DNA from: an uncultured Bacteroides sp.
GTDB lineage: Bacteria > Bacteroidota > Bacteroidia > Bacteroidales > Bacteroidaceae
Direction: 5' to 3'
Assembly: GCA_900552645.1 (NCBI GenBank)
Contig: USAN01000011.1
Location: 1-62,202, forward strand
DNA: 62,202 bases
Below, piece after piece: positions 51,499-60,242 of this stretch. Every line of letters starts with the position of its first letter. Within the stretch, counting starts at the first letter, position 1. The notes below the pieces were generated by a model that was given only the letters and a program-made list of their open reading frames with translations, was not told the origin of the DNA and did no database searches. The position numbers and the translations under genes were made by a program.

Positions 51499-53004
51499 GT
51501 GAACTTAAAGATATTGCACACGAAAGACCTTGCATGGAAACTGAGAATGTTTTCATTGCAGGGCTTTTTGCTTTTAACGGGGGTATGCAGCGCACAGAAA
51601 AGTGTGAATACTATGATAGAGATGACCGGAATGGCAGGAAAGGGAGACTATGCACCATTATGGCTTACGGCCAACAGGGATGGTATTTCGACAGTAGAGA
51701 ACAACTATGGTTTTGTAAGGGGCGGAATGAGGTACTCTAACCGCATGAGTGATGACTGGACGATAAAGGCCGGAATGGAACTGGTAGTGGGATATGACCT
51801 GGAACGTACTTTCATGATAGGCGAACTTTATGGTGAGGTGAAGTATAGGTGTTTGAACCTTACGGTGGGAAGCAAAAAGAGGAATCCTGAACTTAGAAAT
51901 GCGATGCTTACAAGCGGCGGACTTATTGAGGGAAATAATGCACGACCTGTGCCGCAGATAAGAGCCGGAATTGAAGATTATACTGCTGTTCCTTATACTA
52001 ACAGATGGCTTAATATTAAAGGGCATGTGGCATACGGACGTTTTGCCGACAATGAATGGCAACGCAGATTTGCTGCACAGGGCACTTTTTATACAAAGGA
52101 TGTTCTTTACCACAGTAAGTCTCTTTTCTTTAAATTAGGAAGGAAAGAGAAGTTTCCTGTTGAACTGGAGGTGGGATTTATTGGTGCGGCACAGTTTGGT
52201 GGCGAGAGGTATTTGAAAGGAAATAATGTGCCTGTAGATAAGATGCCACATGAGGTAGACGACTATTTGCGTATGCTTTTTGGAGGCGAAGGTGGTAAGA
52301 AATCGTTGGGCGGAGAGCAGACCAATGCGCTGGGCAATCATTTGGGAAGCTGGAATTTTGCAGCAACGGGATATATTGACAACTGGAAAGTGAGGGGGTA
52401 TTATGAGCATATGTTCGAGGATGGCAGCGGCATGTTCCTGGGATATGGTGCATGGAAGGATGGACTGTTGGGGGTGGAACTGACTTTTCCTAAAAAGGGA
52501 TGGATAGATGAGGTGGTGTATGAGGTGATAGGAACAAAGAGGCAGACGGCAAGCATTATGAGCGAAGGATGGACAGATATTGTACACGAGGTGATAATGG
52601 GTAGAGATAATTATTACAATAACTGGGTTTATCTGGCATGGCAGCAGAATGGTATGGGACTGGGTAATCCTTTGCTTACATCTCCTTTGTATAACGATAA
52701 TAATCAGATTGCATTTATGAACAATCGTATAGGGGGGCATCATGTGGCTATAGCGGGTACTCCTTTCAGGGAGTGGACGTACAGGGCTATGGTTACTTAT
52801 ACAGAGAACCTGGGGACTTATTTTACTCCTTTCGACAGCAGGAGATGTGAGTGGTATGGAATGATGGAGATTGGTTATGAACCGATAGCACTGAAGGGAT
52901 GGAAGTTTACAGTAAGCGGTGCAGCCGACAGGGGTTCGCTGCTGGGAAATAACGTTGGCATGATGCTGTCTGTAAAGAGATGTGGCATTCTTAATTTTAA
53001 ATAG
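51499..53004 (+). CDS. wzi: Capsule assembly Wzi family outer membrane protein
   Basis: The 501-residue protein has a signal peptide (MFSLQGFLLLTGVCSAQ; starts at GTG 51499 or ATG 51547) followed by a beta-barrel with Wzi-like segments: GDYAPLWLTANRDGISTVENNYGFVRGG, NIKGHVAYGRFAD, LGSWNFAATGYIDNWKVRGYYEHMFEDGSGM. E. coli Wzi is an 18-strand barrel that tethers capsule to the cell surface. Here it probably serves the polysaccharide exported by Wza at 17.3-19.7 kb. A lipocalin-like lipoprotein gene follows after 2 bp. Confidence 0.88.
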   Translation: MNLKILHTKDLAWKLRMFSLQGFLLLTGVCSAQKSVNTMIEMTGMAGKGDYAPLWLTANRDGISTVENNYGFVRGGMRYSNRMSDDWTIKAGMELVVGYDLERTFMIGELYGEVKYRCLNLTVGSKKRNPELRNAMLTSGGLIEGNNARPVPQIRAGIEDYTAVPYTNRWLNIKGHVAYGRFADNEWQRRFAAQGTFYTKDVLYHSKSLFFKLGRKEKFPVELEVGFIGAAQFGGERYLKGNNVPVDKMPHEVDDYLRMLFGGEGGKKSLGGEQTNALGNHLGSWNFAATGYIDNWKVRGYYEHMFEDGSGMFLGYGAWKDGLLGVELTFPKKGWIDEVVYEVIGTKRQTASIMSEGWTDIVHEVIMGRDNYYNNWVYLAWQQNGMGLGNPLLTSPLYNDNNQIAFMNNRIGGHHVAIAGTPFREWTYRAMVTYTENLGTYFTPFDSRRCEWYGMMEIGYEPIALKGWKFTVSGAADRGSLLGNNVGMMLSVKRCGILNFK

Positions 53005-53006
53005 TA

Positions 53007-53417
53007 ATGAAGAGATTTATATTATATATTGCAATTGTGACTATGGTGATGACAGGATGCGCCAAGGCGCCTGTTAACGGCAAACTGGATGGGATGTGGA
53101 AGATGACAGGAATGGAGATAAAACATACCGGAGAGATTAGGGAACCTGAAAGGATTTTTTTCTGTATAGAGTTGCATAGCATTGAGGTGAGCGACAAGGG
53201 AGGAAATGCCGGAACTTTTATAGGATATATGGAGAAGAGGGGAAATGAAATGATGGTAGAGAGGTTTGTAGACGGAACAGGAGTGCTGGAAGATGACGAA
53301 AGACTGAAACCATTCGGTATGAACAGACTGAAAACGGATTTCAATATAGAGCATGTTACCGACAACAGACTGGTGCTGAGTAGCGACTATGCCAGACTCT
53401 CTTTTAAAAGGTTTTAA
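53007..53417 (+). CDS. Lipocalin-like lipoprotein
   Basis: The 136-residue protein has a lipoprotein signal peptide (MKRFILYIAIVTMVMTGC) followed by AKAPVNGKLDGMWKMTGMEI. The small beta-barrel pattern with a G-x-W near the start recalls the lipocalin-like lipoproteins of Bacteroides. It is co-transcribed with Wzi and followed by a terminator. It may help attach or fold the capsule export machinery; no direct evidence. Confidence 0.7.
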   Translation: MKRFILYIAIVTMVMTGCAKAPVNGKLDGMWKMTGMEIKHTGEIREPERIFFCIELHSIEVSDKGGNAGTFIGYMEKRGNEMMVERFVDGTGVLEDDERLKPFGMNRLKTDFNIEHVTDNRLVLSSDYARLSFKRF

Positions 53418-53436
53418 CTTATAACACTGAACTATT

Positions 53437-53483
53437 AAAAATATCAGTTGTTCTAATCTAAATTTAGAATAGCTGATATTTTT
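53437..53483 (+). terminator. Terminator after the Wzi-lipoprotein pair
   Basis: An 11-bp stem AAAAATATCAG/CTGATATTTTT with an inner TTCTAA/TTAGAA pair and a T-rich end lies 20 bp past the lipoprotein stop. Confidence 0.78.
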
Positions 53484-53503
53484 TAATTTTACTAAACATA
53501 ACT

Positions 53504-54544
53504 ATGAACAGAAGATCAAAATTATGCTTATGGAGTGGCGTAACATGCTGCTTTGTAATGATGCTTGGAAGTGGATGCACCAAAAGTGATATTGATATTA
53601 TTCTTGACAACGCCAACGGGTTCGGAACTTCGGGAACGGTAAAAGATAGTACGGGTACTAACGGTTCGAATACCAAGCCTGATACTACTAACAACAATAC
53701 GGGGACCGCAAAGAAAACCATGTACTTTACAGCCAACGTGGTTTCAATGCTTTCAAGATCGAGGGCTTCGGAGACCGAAACGGCACCTATAGGGGCAGGA
53801 AGAAACGTTACTGTATATACATACAGCAGCAATAATCTTATAGAGAGCAAACAGTATACTACTACAGTGGGCGAACTGAACCCGGTAGATGGTACACAGA
53901 TGATTGTACCTACAGGTACTTACTCTTTTTATGCTGCATGTGTAAACACACCTACAGGAGATGCAGTACCTGTATTCAGCAGCGGAAAAGCATCGGGATT
54001 GAAAAATAACATAGACTATGTGTGGGGAAGCAAGAATTCTTTTACACCGTCTGATAATGCGAACAATGTGTCGTTTACTCTTACACACTCTTGTACTCAG
54101 GTTATTGTAAGACTTATTCCTGCTACAGGTATTACGGTGCAGGATGTAACAATGGCCATTACTCCTTCAGATCCTACCGGATGTATATGGAACTTGATGA
54201 ACGGACAGATAGCTCCTTCTACAGCAGTACTATCGGATACTCAGAATATGGGGGTTACAAAGACCGACTCGGGTACATATGGACAGCTTACCATGATTCC
54301 GCTATCATCATCGGGTTCGCTTACAGCAAACTTTACAGCAAAGGTTAATTCGGAGAGTGCGGCAAGAAACTATACGCTGGCATTGCCTATGTCGTTGGTA
54401 CAGAATAATCTGGCAGCAGGAAGCTCGTATATATTTACTGTTACACTTAACCTGAACAATGTTACATTTAATAATGTAAGCATAACCAACTGGGTGTATG
54501 TAAACGTGAATGGCAACTCTCCTATTATTCCTTCTCAATTATAA
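53504..54544 (+). CDS. Fimbrillin-like lipoprotein 1
   Basis: The 346-residue protein has a lipoprotein signal peptide (lipobox GSGC) followed by TKSDIDIILDN, then a Ser/Thr/Asn-rich linker. A beta-sandwich region of FimA/Mfa type follows (about 75-340; YFTANVVSMLSRSRA, IVPTGTYSFYAACV, SFTLTHSCTQVIVRL). Such proteins form or cap surface fimbriae in Bacteroidales after cleavage by an Arg-type protease; SRSRA is a possible cleavage site. The two next genes encode related proteins, so they are likely parts of one surface structure. Confidence 0.75.
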   Translation: MNRRSKLCLWSGVTCCFVMMLGSGCTKSDIDIILDNANGFGTSGTVKDSTGTNGSNTKPDTTNNNTGTAKKTMYFTANVVSMLSRSRASETETAPIGAGRNVTVYTYSSNNLIESKQYTTTVGELNPVDGTQMIVPTGTYSFYAACVNTPTGDAVPVFSSGKASGLKNNIDYVWGSKNSFTPSDNANNVSFTLTHSCTQVIVRLIPATGITVQDVTMAITPSDPTGCIWNLMNGQIAPSTAVLSDTQNMGVTKTDSGTYGQLTMIPLSSSGSLTANFTAKVNSESAARNYTLALPMSLVQNNLAAGSSYIFTVTLNLNNVTFNNVSITNWVYVNVNGNSPIIPSQL

Positions 54545-54556
54545 TTCGTTACAGGC

Positions 54557-55468
54557 ATGAAGAAGATTGTAGCAATAACCGCAATGGGACTGATGCTGCT
54601 TACGGCAGCATGCACCAAAACTGATATAGACATTTATGTGCATAATGGTGATAATACAAGCGGTAGCATGAATGGATCGGCAGGTATTGACGGTATTGAT
54701 ACACTCTTCTTCTATCCGCGTGTAGAGACGGAAAAGTCGCGTTCTATAGAACCTTTTCCTAAGGGATGCAGCGTTACAATATATTCGTTCAACGTGAACG
54801 GAGAGGATGTGGGGAAATGGAATTACCGATCGAATACAGTAGGAAGCATAGATCCTGTGGGAGCCGATGCAACGGTGCCTACAGGGGATTATGAATTCTA
54901 TGGAGTATCGGTAAAATCGTCGACAACACCACCTACGTTTGTAGATAATAATACATCCGACATTAAGAATGGAATAGATTATTTGTGGTGCAAAAGCGGA
55001 CTGCAACAGGTGAAGTACAATAAGACTACCGTACCGCTTATTTTTAAACATGCAGGGGTACAGATTATTATATACTTTACAATGGCTACGAGCAAGGACT
55101 CTATAATTAGTGTGGGTGATGCACTGATGGACGCACCGCAAACCGGAAGCAATAGTTGGAACCTGCTTACGGGTAATATAACTGCAAGTACTTCTATGCT
55201 GAAATCTAATATTAAAATGGTGCCAATGGGGAACTATGGATTATATCAGTTCATTGTGCCGCTGCAATATAATGGATCGCTCCTTATCTACTTCAGTCTA
55301 AAGACGGTAGGAAATGCAGGGTATACAAACTATAAGATTGAACTGCCTGTGTATCATAAATATTTTCAGGGGGGATACTCGTATGTATATACGGTTCAGA
55401 TTAAGGATAATAATGCTAATTTGGGCGATGTGAATGTGTACCCGTGGAAAGAAATTGAGATGGAATGA
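54557..55468 (+). CDS. Fimbrillin-like lipoprotein 2
   Basis: The 303-residue protein has lipobox TAAC followed by TKTDIDIYVHN, nearly the same as its upstream neighbour, then a fimbrillin-like beta domain (RVETEKSRSIEPFPKGCSVTIYSFN, ATVPTGDYEFYGVSV, VPLIFKHAGVQIIIYF). It starts 12 bp after the previous stop and overlaps the next gene by 4 bp. The shared post-Cys motif suggests a common surface targeting signal. It may be a minor tip or anchor subunit. Confidence 0.72.
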   Translation: MKKIVAITAMGLMLLTAACTKTDIDIYVHNGDNTSGSMNGSAGIDGIDTLFFYPRVETEKSRSIEPFPKGCSVTIYSFNVNGEDVGKWNYRSNTVGSIDPVGADATVPTGDYEFYGVSVKSSTTPPTFVDNNTSDIKNGIDYLWCKSGLQQVKYNKTTVPLIFKHAGVQIIIYFTMATSKDSIISVGDALMDAPQTGSNSWNLLTGNITASTSMLKSNIKMVPMGNYGLYQFIVPLQYNGSLLIYFSLKTVGNAGYTNYKIELPVYHKYFQGGYSYVYTVQIKDNNANLGDVNVYPWKEIEME

Positions 55469-56418
55469 GAATAAAGTGTAATAGTTATATAAGGATTATT
55501 GTAATGTGTGTGATTACTTTTGGAATGGGGGCATGCACAGAAAACAATGTAAGCATTGACTTGGACGAATACCTTAAAGGAAATGAGGGATTTGTAACGG
55601 ACAAGAATGACAGTGTGAATAGAGATACGGTTAATGCCGCACAGAAGGTTGACTCGATAGTGTCATTGGCACTGGAAGTGGGATTTCAGGGACAGAAGAC
55701 CTTTGCAATGAGCGACTTTACAGTAAGTGGGGAAGGAATTACTCCTTATCCGAAAGGATGCTATCTGCATATTTATATCTATAAGGCAGGCCATTATCCT
55801 GGATTCGGACAACCGGTGGGATTTGGAGTGTATCATGCATATGCCGATGGGTATGTGAGTTCGGTATATACACCGCCAAGTATAACGCCGGGATATTACA
55901 ATCTTTATGCAGTGGGGGTAAGAAACTTCGCAAGCGACAAGACGCCTTCGTTTAGTTCGTTGACGGGATATGCTTTCGATCTTTACAATGATTTGGATTA
56001 TGTGTGGTGGAAGATGGAGAACGTGCATATAACGAAGAAGAATAATGCTATAAAGATTTTCTTCTCGCATGAGTGTGTGAAAATAAAACTAAACTTTGAG
56101 GTAAGCAGCGGACATACGCTGAATGCACTGACTCATGTGGATATTAATATGGGAAATCCAAACGATTGTATATTTGATCTTGCAACAGGAGATATAATGG
56201 CGGCTTTCAGTAATGCATACTCACAGCAGATGCTTACATTAGATGGTACATCGGCCGAGGGGTATATGTTGCCGTTTACTACATTCGAAAGCAGAAGGTG
56301 CATGGTGAATGCTACTGTAGATGGAATAAACAAATGGTATAGCCTAAGTATTGAAGTGCCGAGAAATTATAAGTTTCAGGCAGGAAATTTTTACATTTAT
56401 AAAGTTATTCTGGAGTAG
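55465..56418 (+). CDS. Fimbrillin-like lipoprotein 3
   Basis: The 317-residue protein has lipobox MGAC followed by TENNVSIDLDEY and a beta-rich fimbrillin-like domain (TPYPKGCYLHIYIYKAGHY, SITPGYYNLYAVGVRN, KIFFSHECVKIKLNFEV). It is the last of three linked paralogues. The pattern PKGC-x-h-x-I-Y is shared with lipoprotein 2, showing common ancestry. Function within the set is unknown. A promoter for gmd follows. Confidence 0.7.
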   Translation: MRIKCNSYIRIIVMCVITFGMGACTENNVSIDLDEYLKGNEGFVTDKNDSVNRDTVNAAQKVDSIVSLALEVGFQGQKTFAMSDFTVSGEGITPYPKGCYLHIYIYKAGHYPGFGQPVGFGVYHAYADGYVSSVYTPPSITPGYYNLYAVGVRNFASDKTPSFSSLTGYAFDLYNDLDYVWWKMENVHITKKNNAIKIFFSHECVKIKLNFEVSSGHTLNALTHVDINMGNPNDCIFDLATGDIMAAFSNAYSQQMLTLDGTSAEGYMLPFTTFESRRCMVNATVDGINKWYSLSIEVPRNYKFQAGNFYIYKVILE

Positions 56419-56426
56419 ATATTTCC

Positions 56427-56453
56427 TTGTAATGTTATTTTTTTTTAATTTTG
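56427..56453 (+). promoter_or_regulatory. Predicted promoter of the gmd operon
   Basis: TAATTTTG at 56446-56453 matches TAnnTTTG. A TTG at 56427-56429 lies 16 bp upstream, shorter than the normal 19-21. The ATG of gmd is at 56500. Confidence 0.5.
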
Positions 56454-56499
56454 CCACCTGACAGACTAAAATTAAAAATTAATCTTAAAGTGTTAGGTT

Positions 56500-57588
56500 A
56501 TGAGTAATAAAAAGATTGCCCTTATATCGGGTATTACAGGTCAGGATGGTTCTTTTCTTGCTGAGTTTTTAATTGAAAAGGGTTATGAAGTACACGGCAT
56601 TCTACGCCGTTCGTCTTCTTTCAACACAGGCCGCATAGAACATTTGTATCTTGATGAATGGGTACGCGACATGAAGAAGGATCGTTTGGTGAATCTTCAT
56701 TATGGCGATATGACGGATTCTTCTTCTCTTATCCGCATTATTCAGGAAGTTCAACCTACAGAAATATATAATCTTGCTGCACAGAGTCATGTAAAGGTTT
56801 CGTTCGACGTACCTGAGTATACTGCAGAAGCTGATGCGGTGGGTACACTGCGTATGCTGGAAGCGGTAAGAATTCTTGGTATGGAAAAGAAAACTAAGAT
56901 TTATCAGGCTTCTACTTCCGAATTGTTCGGTCTGGTGCAGGAGGTTCCTCAGAAGGAGACTACTCCTTTTTATCCTCGCTCGCCATATGGTGTGGCAAAA
57001 CAGTATGGTTTCTGGATTACGAAGAATTACCGCGAAAGCTATGGCATGTTTGCGGTGAACGGTATTTTGTTTAACCACGAGAGTGAACGACGCGGAGAGA
57101 CTTTCGTTACAAGAAAGATTTCGCTGGCTGCTGCACGTATTGCTCTGGGATACCAGGACAAGCTTTATCTGGGTAACCTTAATTCGCTTCGTGACTGGGG
57201 GTATGCCAAGGATTATGTAGAGTGTATGTGGATGATTCTGCAACATGATGTGCCTGAGGATTTTGTTATTGCTACTGGCGAATATCATACTGTACGCGAC
57301 TTTGCCACACTGGCTTTCCGCGAAGCAGGAATAGAGCTGGAATGGAGCGGAGATGGTGTGGACGAAAAGGGTATTGACAAGGCTACAGGAAAGGTGGTTG
57401 TGGAGGTTGATCCTAAATACTTCCGTCCGGCAGAGGTGGAACAGTTGCTGGGAGATCCTACAAAGGCACGCACGGTATTGGGATGGAACCCAAGAAAGAC
57501 TTCGTTCGAAGAACTGGTGAAGATTATGGTACAGCATGACATGAAGTTTGCCAAAAAGCTGCATTTGAAGGCTGATTTGGAGGATTGA
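56500..57588 (+). CDS. gmd: GDP-mannose 4,6-dehydratase
   Basis: The 362-residue SDR enzyme has GITGQDGSFLAEFLIEKGYEVHG (NADP site), RRSSSFNTGRIEHLY, STSELFG, the active-site PYGVAKQYG (YxxxK) and NHESERRGETFVTRKI, all typical of Gmd. It converts GDP-mannose to GDP-4-keto-6-deoxymannose. fcl overlaps its stop codon, so the two enzymes make GDP-L-fucose together. Codons are GC-richer than those of the capsule genes. Confidence 0.96.
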   Translation: MSNKKIALISGITGQDGSFLAEFLIEKGYEVHGILRRSSSFNTGRIEHLYLDEWVRDMKKDRLVNLHYGDMTDSSSLIRIIQEVQPTEIYNLAAQSHVKVSFDVPEYTAEADAVGTLRMLEAVRILGMEKKTKIYQASTSELFGLVQEVPQKETTPFYPRSPYGVAKQYGFWITKNYRESYGMFAVNGILFNHESERRGETFVTRKISLAAARIALGYQDKLYLGNLNSLRDWGYAKDYVECMWMILQHDVPEDFVIATGEYHTVRDFATLAFREAGIELEWSGDGVDEKGIDKATGKVVVEVDPKYFRPAEVEQLLGDPTKARTVLGWNPRKTSFEELVKIMVQHDMKFAKKLHLKADLED

Positions 57589-58688
57589 TGATGATTGACA
57601 GGAATTCGAAGATATTTGTAGCCGGACATAACGGACTTGTTGGTTCGGCTATATGGAATAACCTGAAAGAGAGGGGTTACAATAATCTGGTGGGAAAGAG
57701 CCATAAGGAACTGGACCTGCTGGATGGGGCTGCAGTAAGGCGTTTCTTTGATGAAGAGAGACCGGATGCAGTGGTGCTGGCAGCTGCACATGTGGGGGGC
57801 ATAATGGCCAACCTGCAGTATAGGGCCGATTTTATTTATAAGAACCTGCAGATTCAGCAGAATGTGATTGGCGAAAGTTACCGCCATGGTGTGAAGAAGC
57901 TGCTGTTTCTGGGAAGTACATGCATTTATCCGCGCGATGCGGAGCAACCAATGAAAGAGGATGCTCTGCTTACTTCGACGCTGGAGTATACCAACGAACC
58001 TTATGCAATTGCCAAAATAGCCGGACTGAAGATGTGCGAGAGTTTCAACATTCAGTATGGCACTAACTATATAGCGGTAATGCCTACAAATCTGTACGGA
58101 CCTAACGATAATTTTCATCTTGAAAACAGCCATGTGCTGCCTGCTATGATTAGAAAAATTCATTTGGCAAAGTGCCTGAACGAAAATGATACGGAGGCGG
58201 TAAGGAAGGATCTTGACCTACGACCGGTAGAGGGTGTGGATGGAAAGGCTGCAATGGAGGATATTGTGAAGGTGCTGGCTAAATATGGTATTACCAAAGA
58301 GGCGGTAACACTGTGGGGAACAGGAACGCCACTGCGTGAGTTTCTGTGGAGCGAAGAGATGGCAGATGCCAGCGTGCATGTGCTGCTGAACGTGGACTTT
58401 AAAGATACTTATACTGAAGGGGCGAAAGAGATTCGCAACTGTCATATAAATGTAGGTACCGGCAAAGAGGTAACCATAAGGGAAGTGGCCGAAAAGATAA
58501 TGAGAGAGATAGATTTTAAAGGTGAGTTGAGATGGGATGCGGGCAAACCCGACGGGACTATGCGCAAACTGACAGACGTAACCAAACTTAATAACCTGGG
58601 ATGGCACCATAAGGTGGAGATTGATGAGGGTATTCATCGACTTTACGACTGGTACCTGAAGGGTATTTGTATTAATCATAAGAATTGA
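57588..58688 (+). CDS. fcl: GDP-L-fucose synthase
   Basis: The enzyme (about 366 residues, starting at the ATG overlapping the gmd stop) has the cofactor motif FVAGHNGLVGSAIW, AAAHVGGIMANLQY, GSTCIYPRDAEQP, the active-site YAIAKIAGLK and MPTNLYGPNDNFH, all typical of the epimerase/reductase WcaG/Fcl. An insertion near 205-240 relative to E. coli makes it longer, as is common in Bacteroidetes. It completes GDP-L-fucose synthesis, the donor for the GT10 enzyme at 36.5 kb. Free GDP-fucose could also serve protein O-fucosylation in Bacteroidales. Confidence 0.95.
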   Translation: MMIDRNSKIFVAGHNGLVGSAIWNNLKERGYNNLVGKSHKELDLLDGAAVRRFFDEERPDAVVLAAAHVGGIMANLQYRADFIYKNLQIQQNVIGESYRHGVKKLLFLGSTCIYPRDAEQPMKEDALLTSTLEYTNEPYAIAKIAGLKMCESFNIQYGTNYIAVMPTNLYGPNDNFHLENSHVLPAMIRKIHLAKCLNENDTEAVRKDLDLRPVEGVDGKAAMEDIVKVLAKYGITKEAVTLWGTGTPLREFLWSEEMADASVHVLLNVDFKDTYTEGAKEIRNCHINVGTGKEVTIREVAEKIMREIDFKGELRWDAGKPDGTMRKLTDVTKLNNLGWHHKVEIDEGIHRLYDWYLKGICINHKN

Positions 58689-59236
58689 TGGAGGTAATTA
58701 AAACGGATATTGAAGGAGTGGTGATTATAGAGCCACGAATTTTTAAGGATGAACGTGGATATTTCTTCGAATCGTTCTCGCAAAGAGAGTTTAATGAGAA
58801 GGTGGCCGAGGTAACTTTTGTTCAGGATAACGAAAGCAAATCGGCTTACGGGGTAGTTAGAGGACTGCATTTCCAGAAGCCTCCTTATACGCAGAGCAAA
58901 CTGGTGAGGGTGATAAAGGGTGCGGTACTGGATGTGGCGGTAGATATAAGAAAGGGATCGCCTACTTATGGAAAGCATGTGGCGGTAGAGCTTACTGAAG
59001 ATAATCATCGTCAGTTTTTTGTACCGAAGGGCTTTGCACATGGTTTTGCGGTATTGAGCGAGACTGCGGTATTCCAGTATAAGTGCGACAATTTCTATGC
59101 ACCACAGAGCGAGGGCGCAATTGCATGGAATGATGAGGAACTGGGTATAGACTGGAGAATTCCTGCCGATAAGGTTATTCTTTCGGATAAGGATAGACAT
59201 CATCCTTTGTTGAAGGATTTGGAGAGTCCGTTTTAA
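58688..59236 (+). CDS. rfbC: dTDP-4-dehydrorhamnose 3,5-epimerase
   Basis: The 182-residue cupin-type epimerase starts at the ATG overlapping the fcl stop. Family marks are IIEPRIFKDERGYFFESFSQ, VQDNESKSAYGVVRGLHFQ (catalytic His), VAVDIRKGSPTYGKH and VPKGFAHGFAVL. It acts in dTDP-L-rhamnose synthesis with RfbA, the next gene. The dehydratase rfbB and reductase rfbD are not in the window and must lie elsewhere if the pathway is complete. Confidence 0.95.
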   Translation: MEVIKTDIEGVVIIEPRIFKDERGYFFESFSQREFNEKVAEVTFVQDNESKSAYGVVRGLHFQKPPYTQSKLVRVIKGAVLDVAVDIRKGSPTYGKHVAVELTEDNHRQFFVPKGFAHGFAVLSETAVFQYKCDNFYAPQSEGAIAWNDEELGIDWRIPADKVILSDKDRHHPLLKDLESPF

Positions 59237-59264
59237 GTATGTTTAATATTAAGAATATAATTAT

Positions 59265-60143
59265 ATGAAAGGAATTGTATTAGCAGGGGGATCGGGCACA
59301 CGCCTCTACCCTATTACTAAAGGTGTGAGCAAGCAACTGCTGCCTATATTCGACAAGCCAATGATTTATTATCCTATATCGGTGCTTATGCTGGCAGGGA
59401 TAAGGGAGATTCTTATTATATCTACACCATATGATCTTCCGGGATTCAGGAGATTGCTGGGAGACGGAAGTGATTTCGGGGTGAAGTTTGAGTATGCCGA
59501 ACAGCCATCGCCCGATGGATTGGCCCAGGCATTTATTATTGGAGAGGAATTTATTGGAGACGACTCGGCATGCCTTGTATTGGGCGACAATATATTCTAT
59601 GGTCAGAGCTTTACAAGAATGCTGAAGGAGGCGGTAAGAAATGCAGAGGTGGATGAGAAGGCTACTGTATTTGGATATCATGTAAGCGACCCGGAACGTT
59701 ATGGCGTGGCCGAATTTGACGAGCAGGGGAATGTACTGAGCATTGAGGAGAAGCCTGCAAAGCCTAAATCTAACTATGCGGTAGTGGGACTGTACTTTTA
59801 TCCTAACAAGGTGGTGAAAGTGGCAAAGAACATAAAGCCATCCGAAAGAGGGGAACTTGAAATTACTACGGTAAACCAGGAATTCCTAAATGACGGCGAA
59901 CTGAAGGTGCAGTTGCTGGGACGTGGATTTGCATGGCTTGATACAGGTACGCACGACTCGCTTAGTGAGGCATCGACCTTTATAGAGGTGATTGAGAAGA
60001 GACAGGGCCTGAAAGTGGCATGCCTGGAGGCTATTGCATACAATCAGGGATGGATAACTGCCGACCACTTGAAGGAGGTTGCAAAACCAATGATGAAAAA
60101 TGAATACGGTAAGTATTTAGTAACACTGGTAAAAAATATTTAA
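59265..60143 (+). CDS. rfbA: Glucose-1-phosphate thymidylyltransferase
   Basis: The 292-residue enzyme has GIVLAGGSGTRLYPITKGVSKQLLP (nucleotidyl transfer motif), DKPMIYYPISVLMLAGI, LVLGDNIFYG and ITTVNQEFL, all standard for RmlA. It makes dTDP-glucose from dTTP and glucose 1-phosphate. It is the last gene of the gmd-fcl-rfbC-rfbA group. About 100 bp separates it from the LruC lipoprotein gene. Confidence 0.96.
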   Translation: MKGIVLAGGSGTRLYPITKGVSKQLLPIFDKPMIYYPISVLMLAGIREILIISTPYDLPGFRRLLGDGSDFGVKFEYAEQPSPDGLAQAFIIGEEFIGDDSACLVLGDNIFYGQSFTRMLKEAVRNAEVDEKATVFGYHVSDPERYGVAEFDEQGNVLSIEEKPAKPKSNYAVVGLYFYPNKVVKVAKNIKPSERGELEITTVNQEFLNDGELKVQLLGRGFAWLDTGTHDSLSEASTFIEVIEKRQGLKVACLEAIAYNQGWITADHLKEVAKPMMKNEYGKYLVTLVKNI

Positions 60144-60242
60144 ATTTAGTGTTAAAATGCTATTGCCTGTAATTTATTTATTTTAGAATCAATACATTAG
60201 TATACTTTCTTTAATTTAGTAATAATTGTAAAAAGATTTATC

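Noticed and set aside
56602..57564. 320-codon frame antisense to gmd
   Set aside because: Shadow frame opposite an unambiguous enzyme gene.
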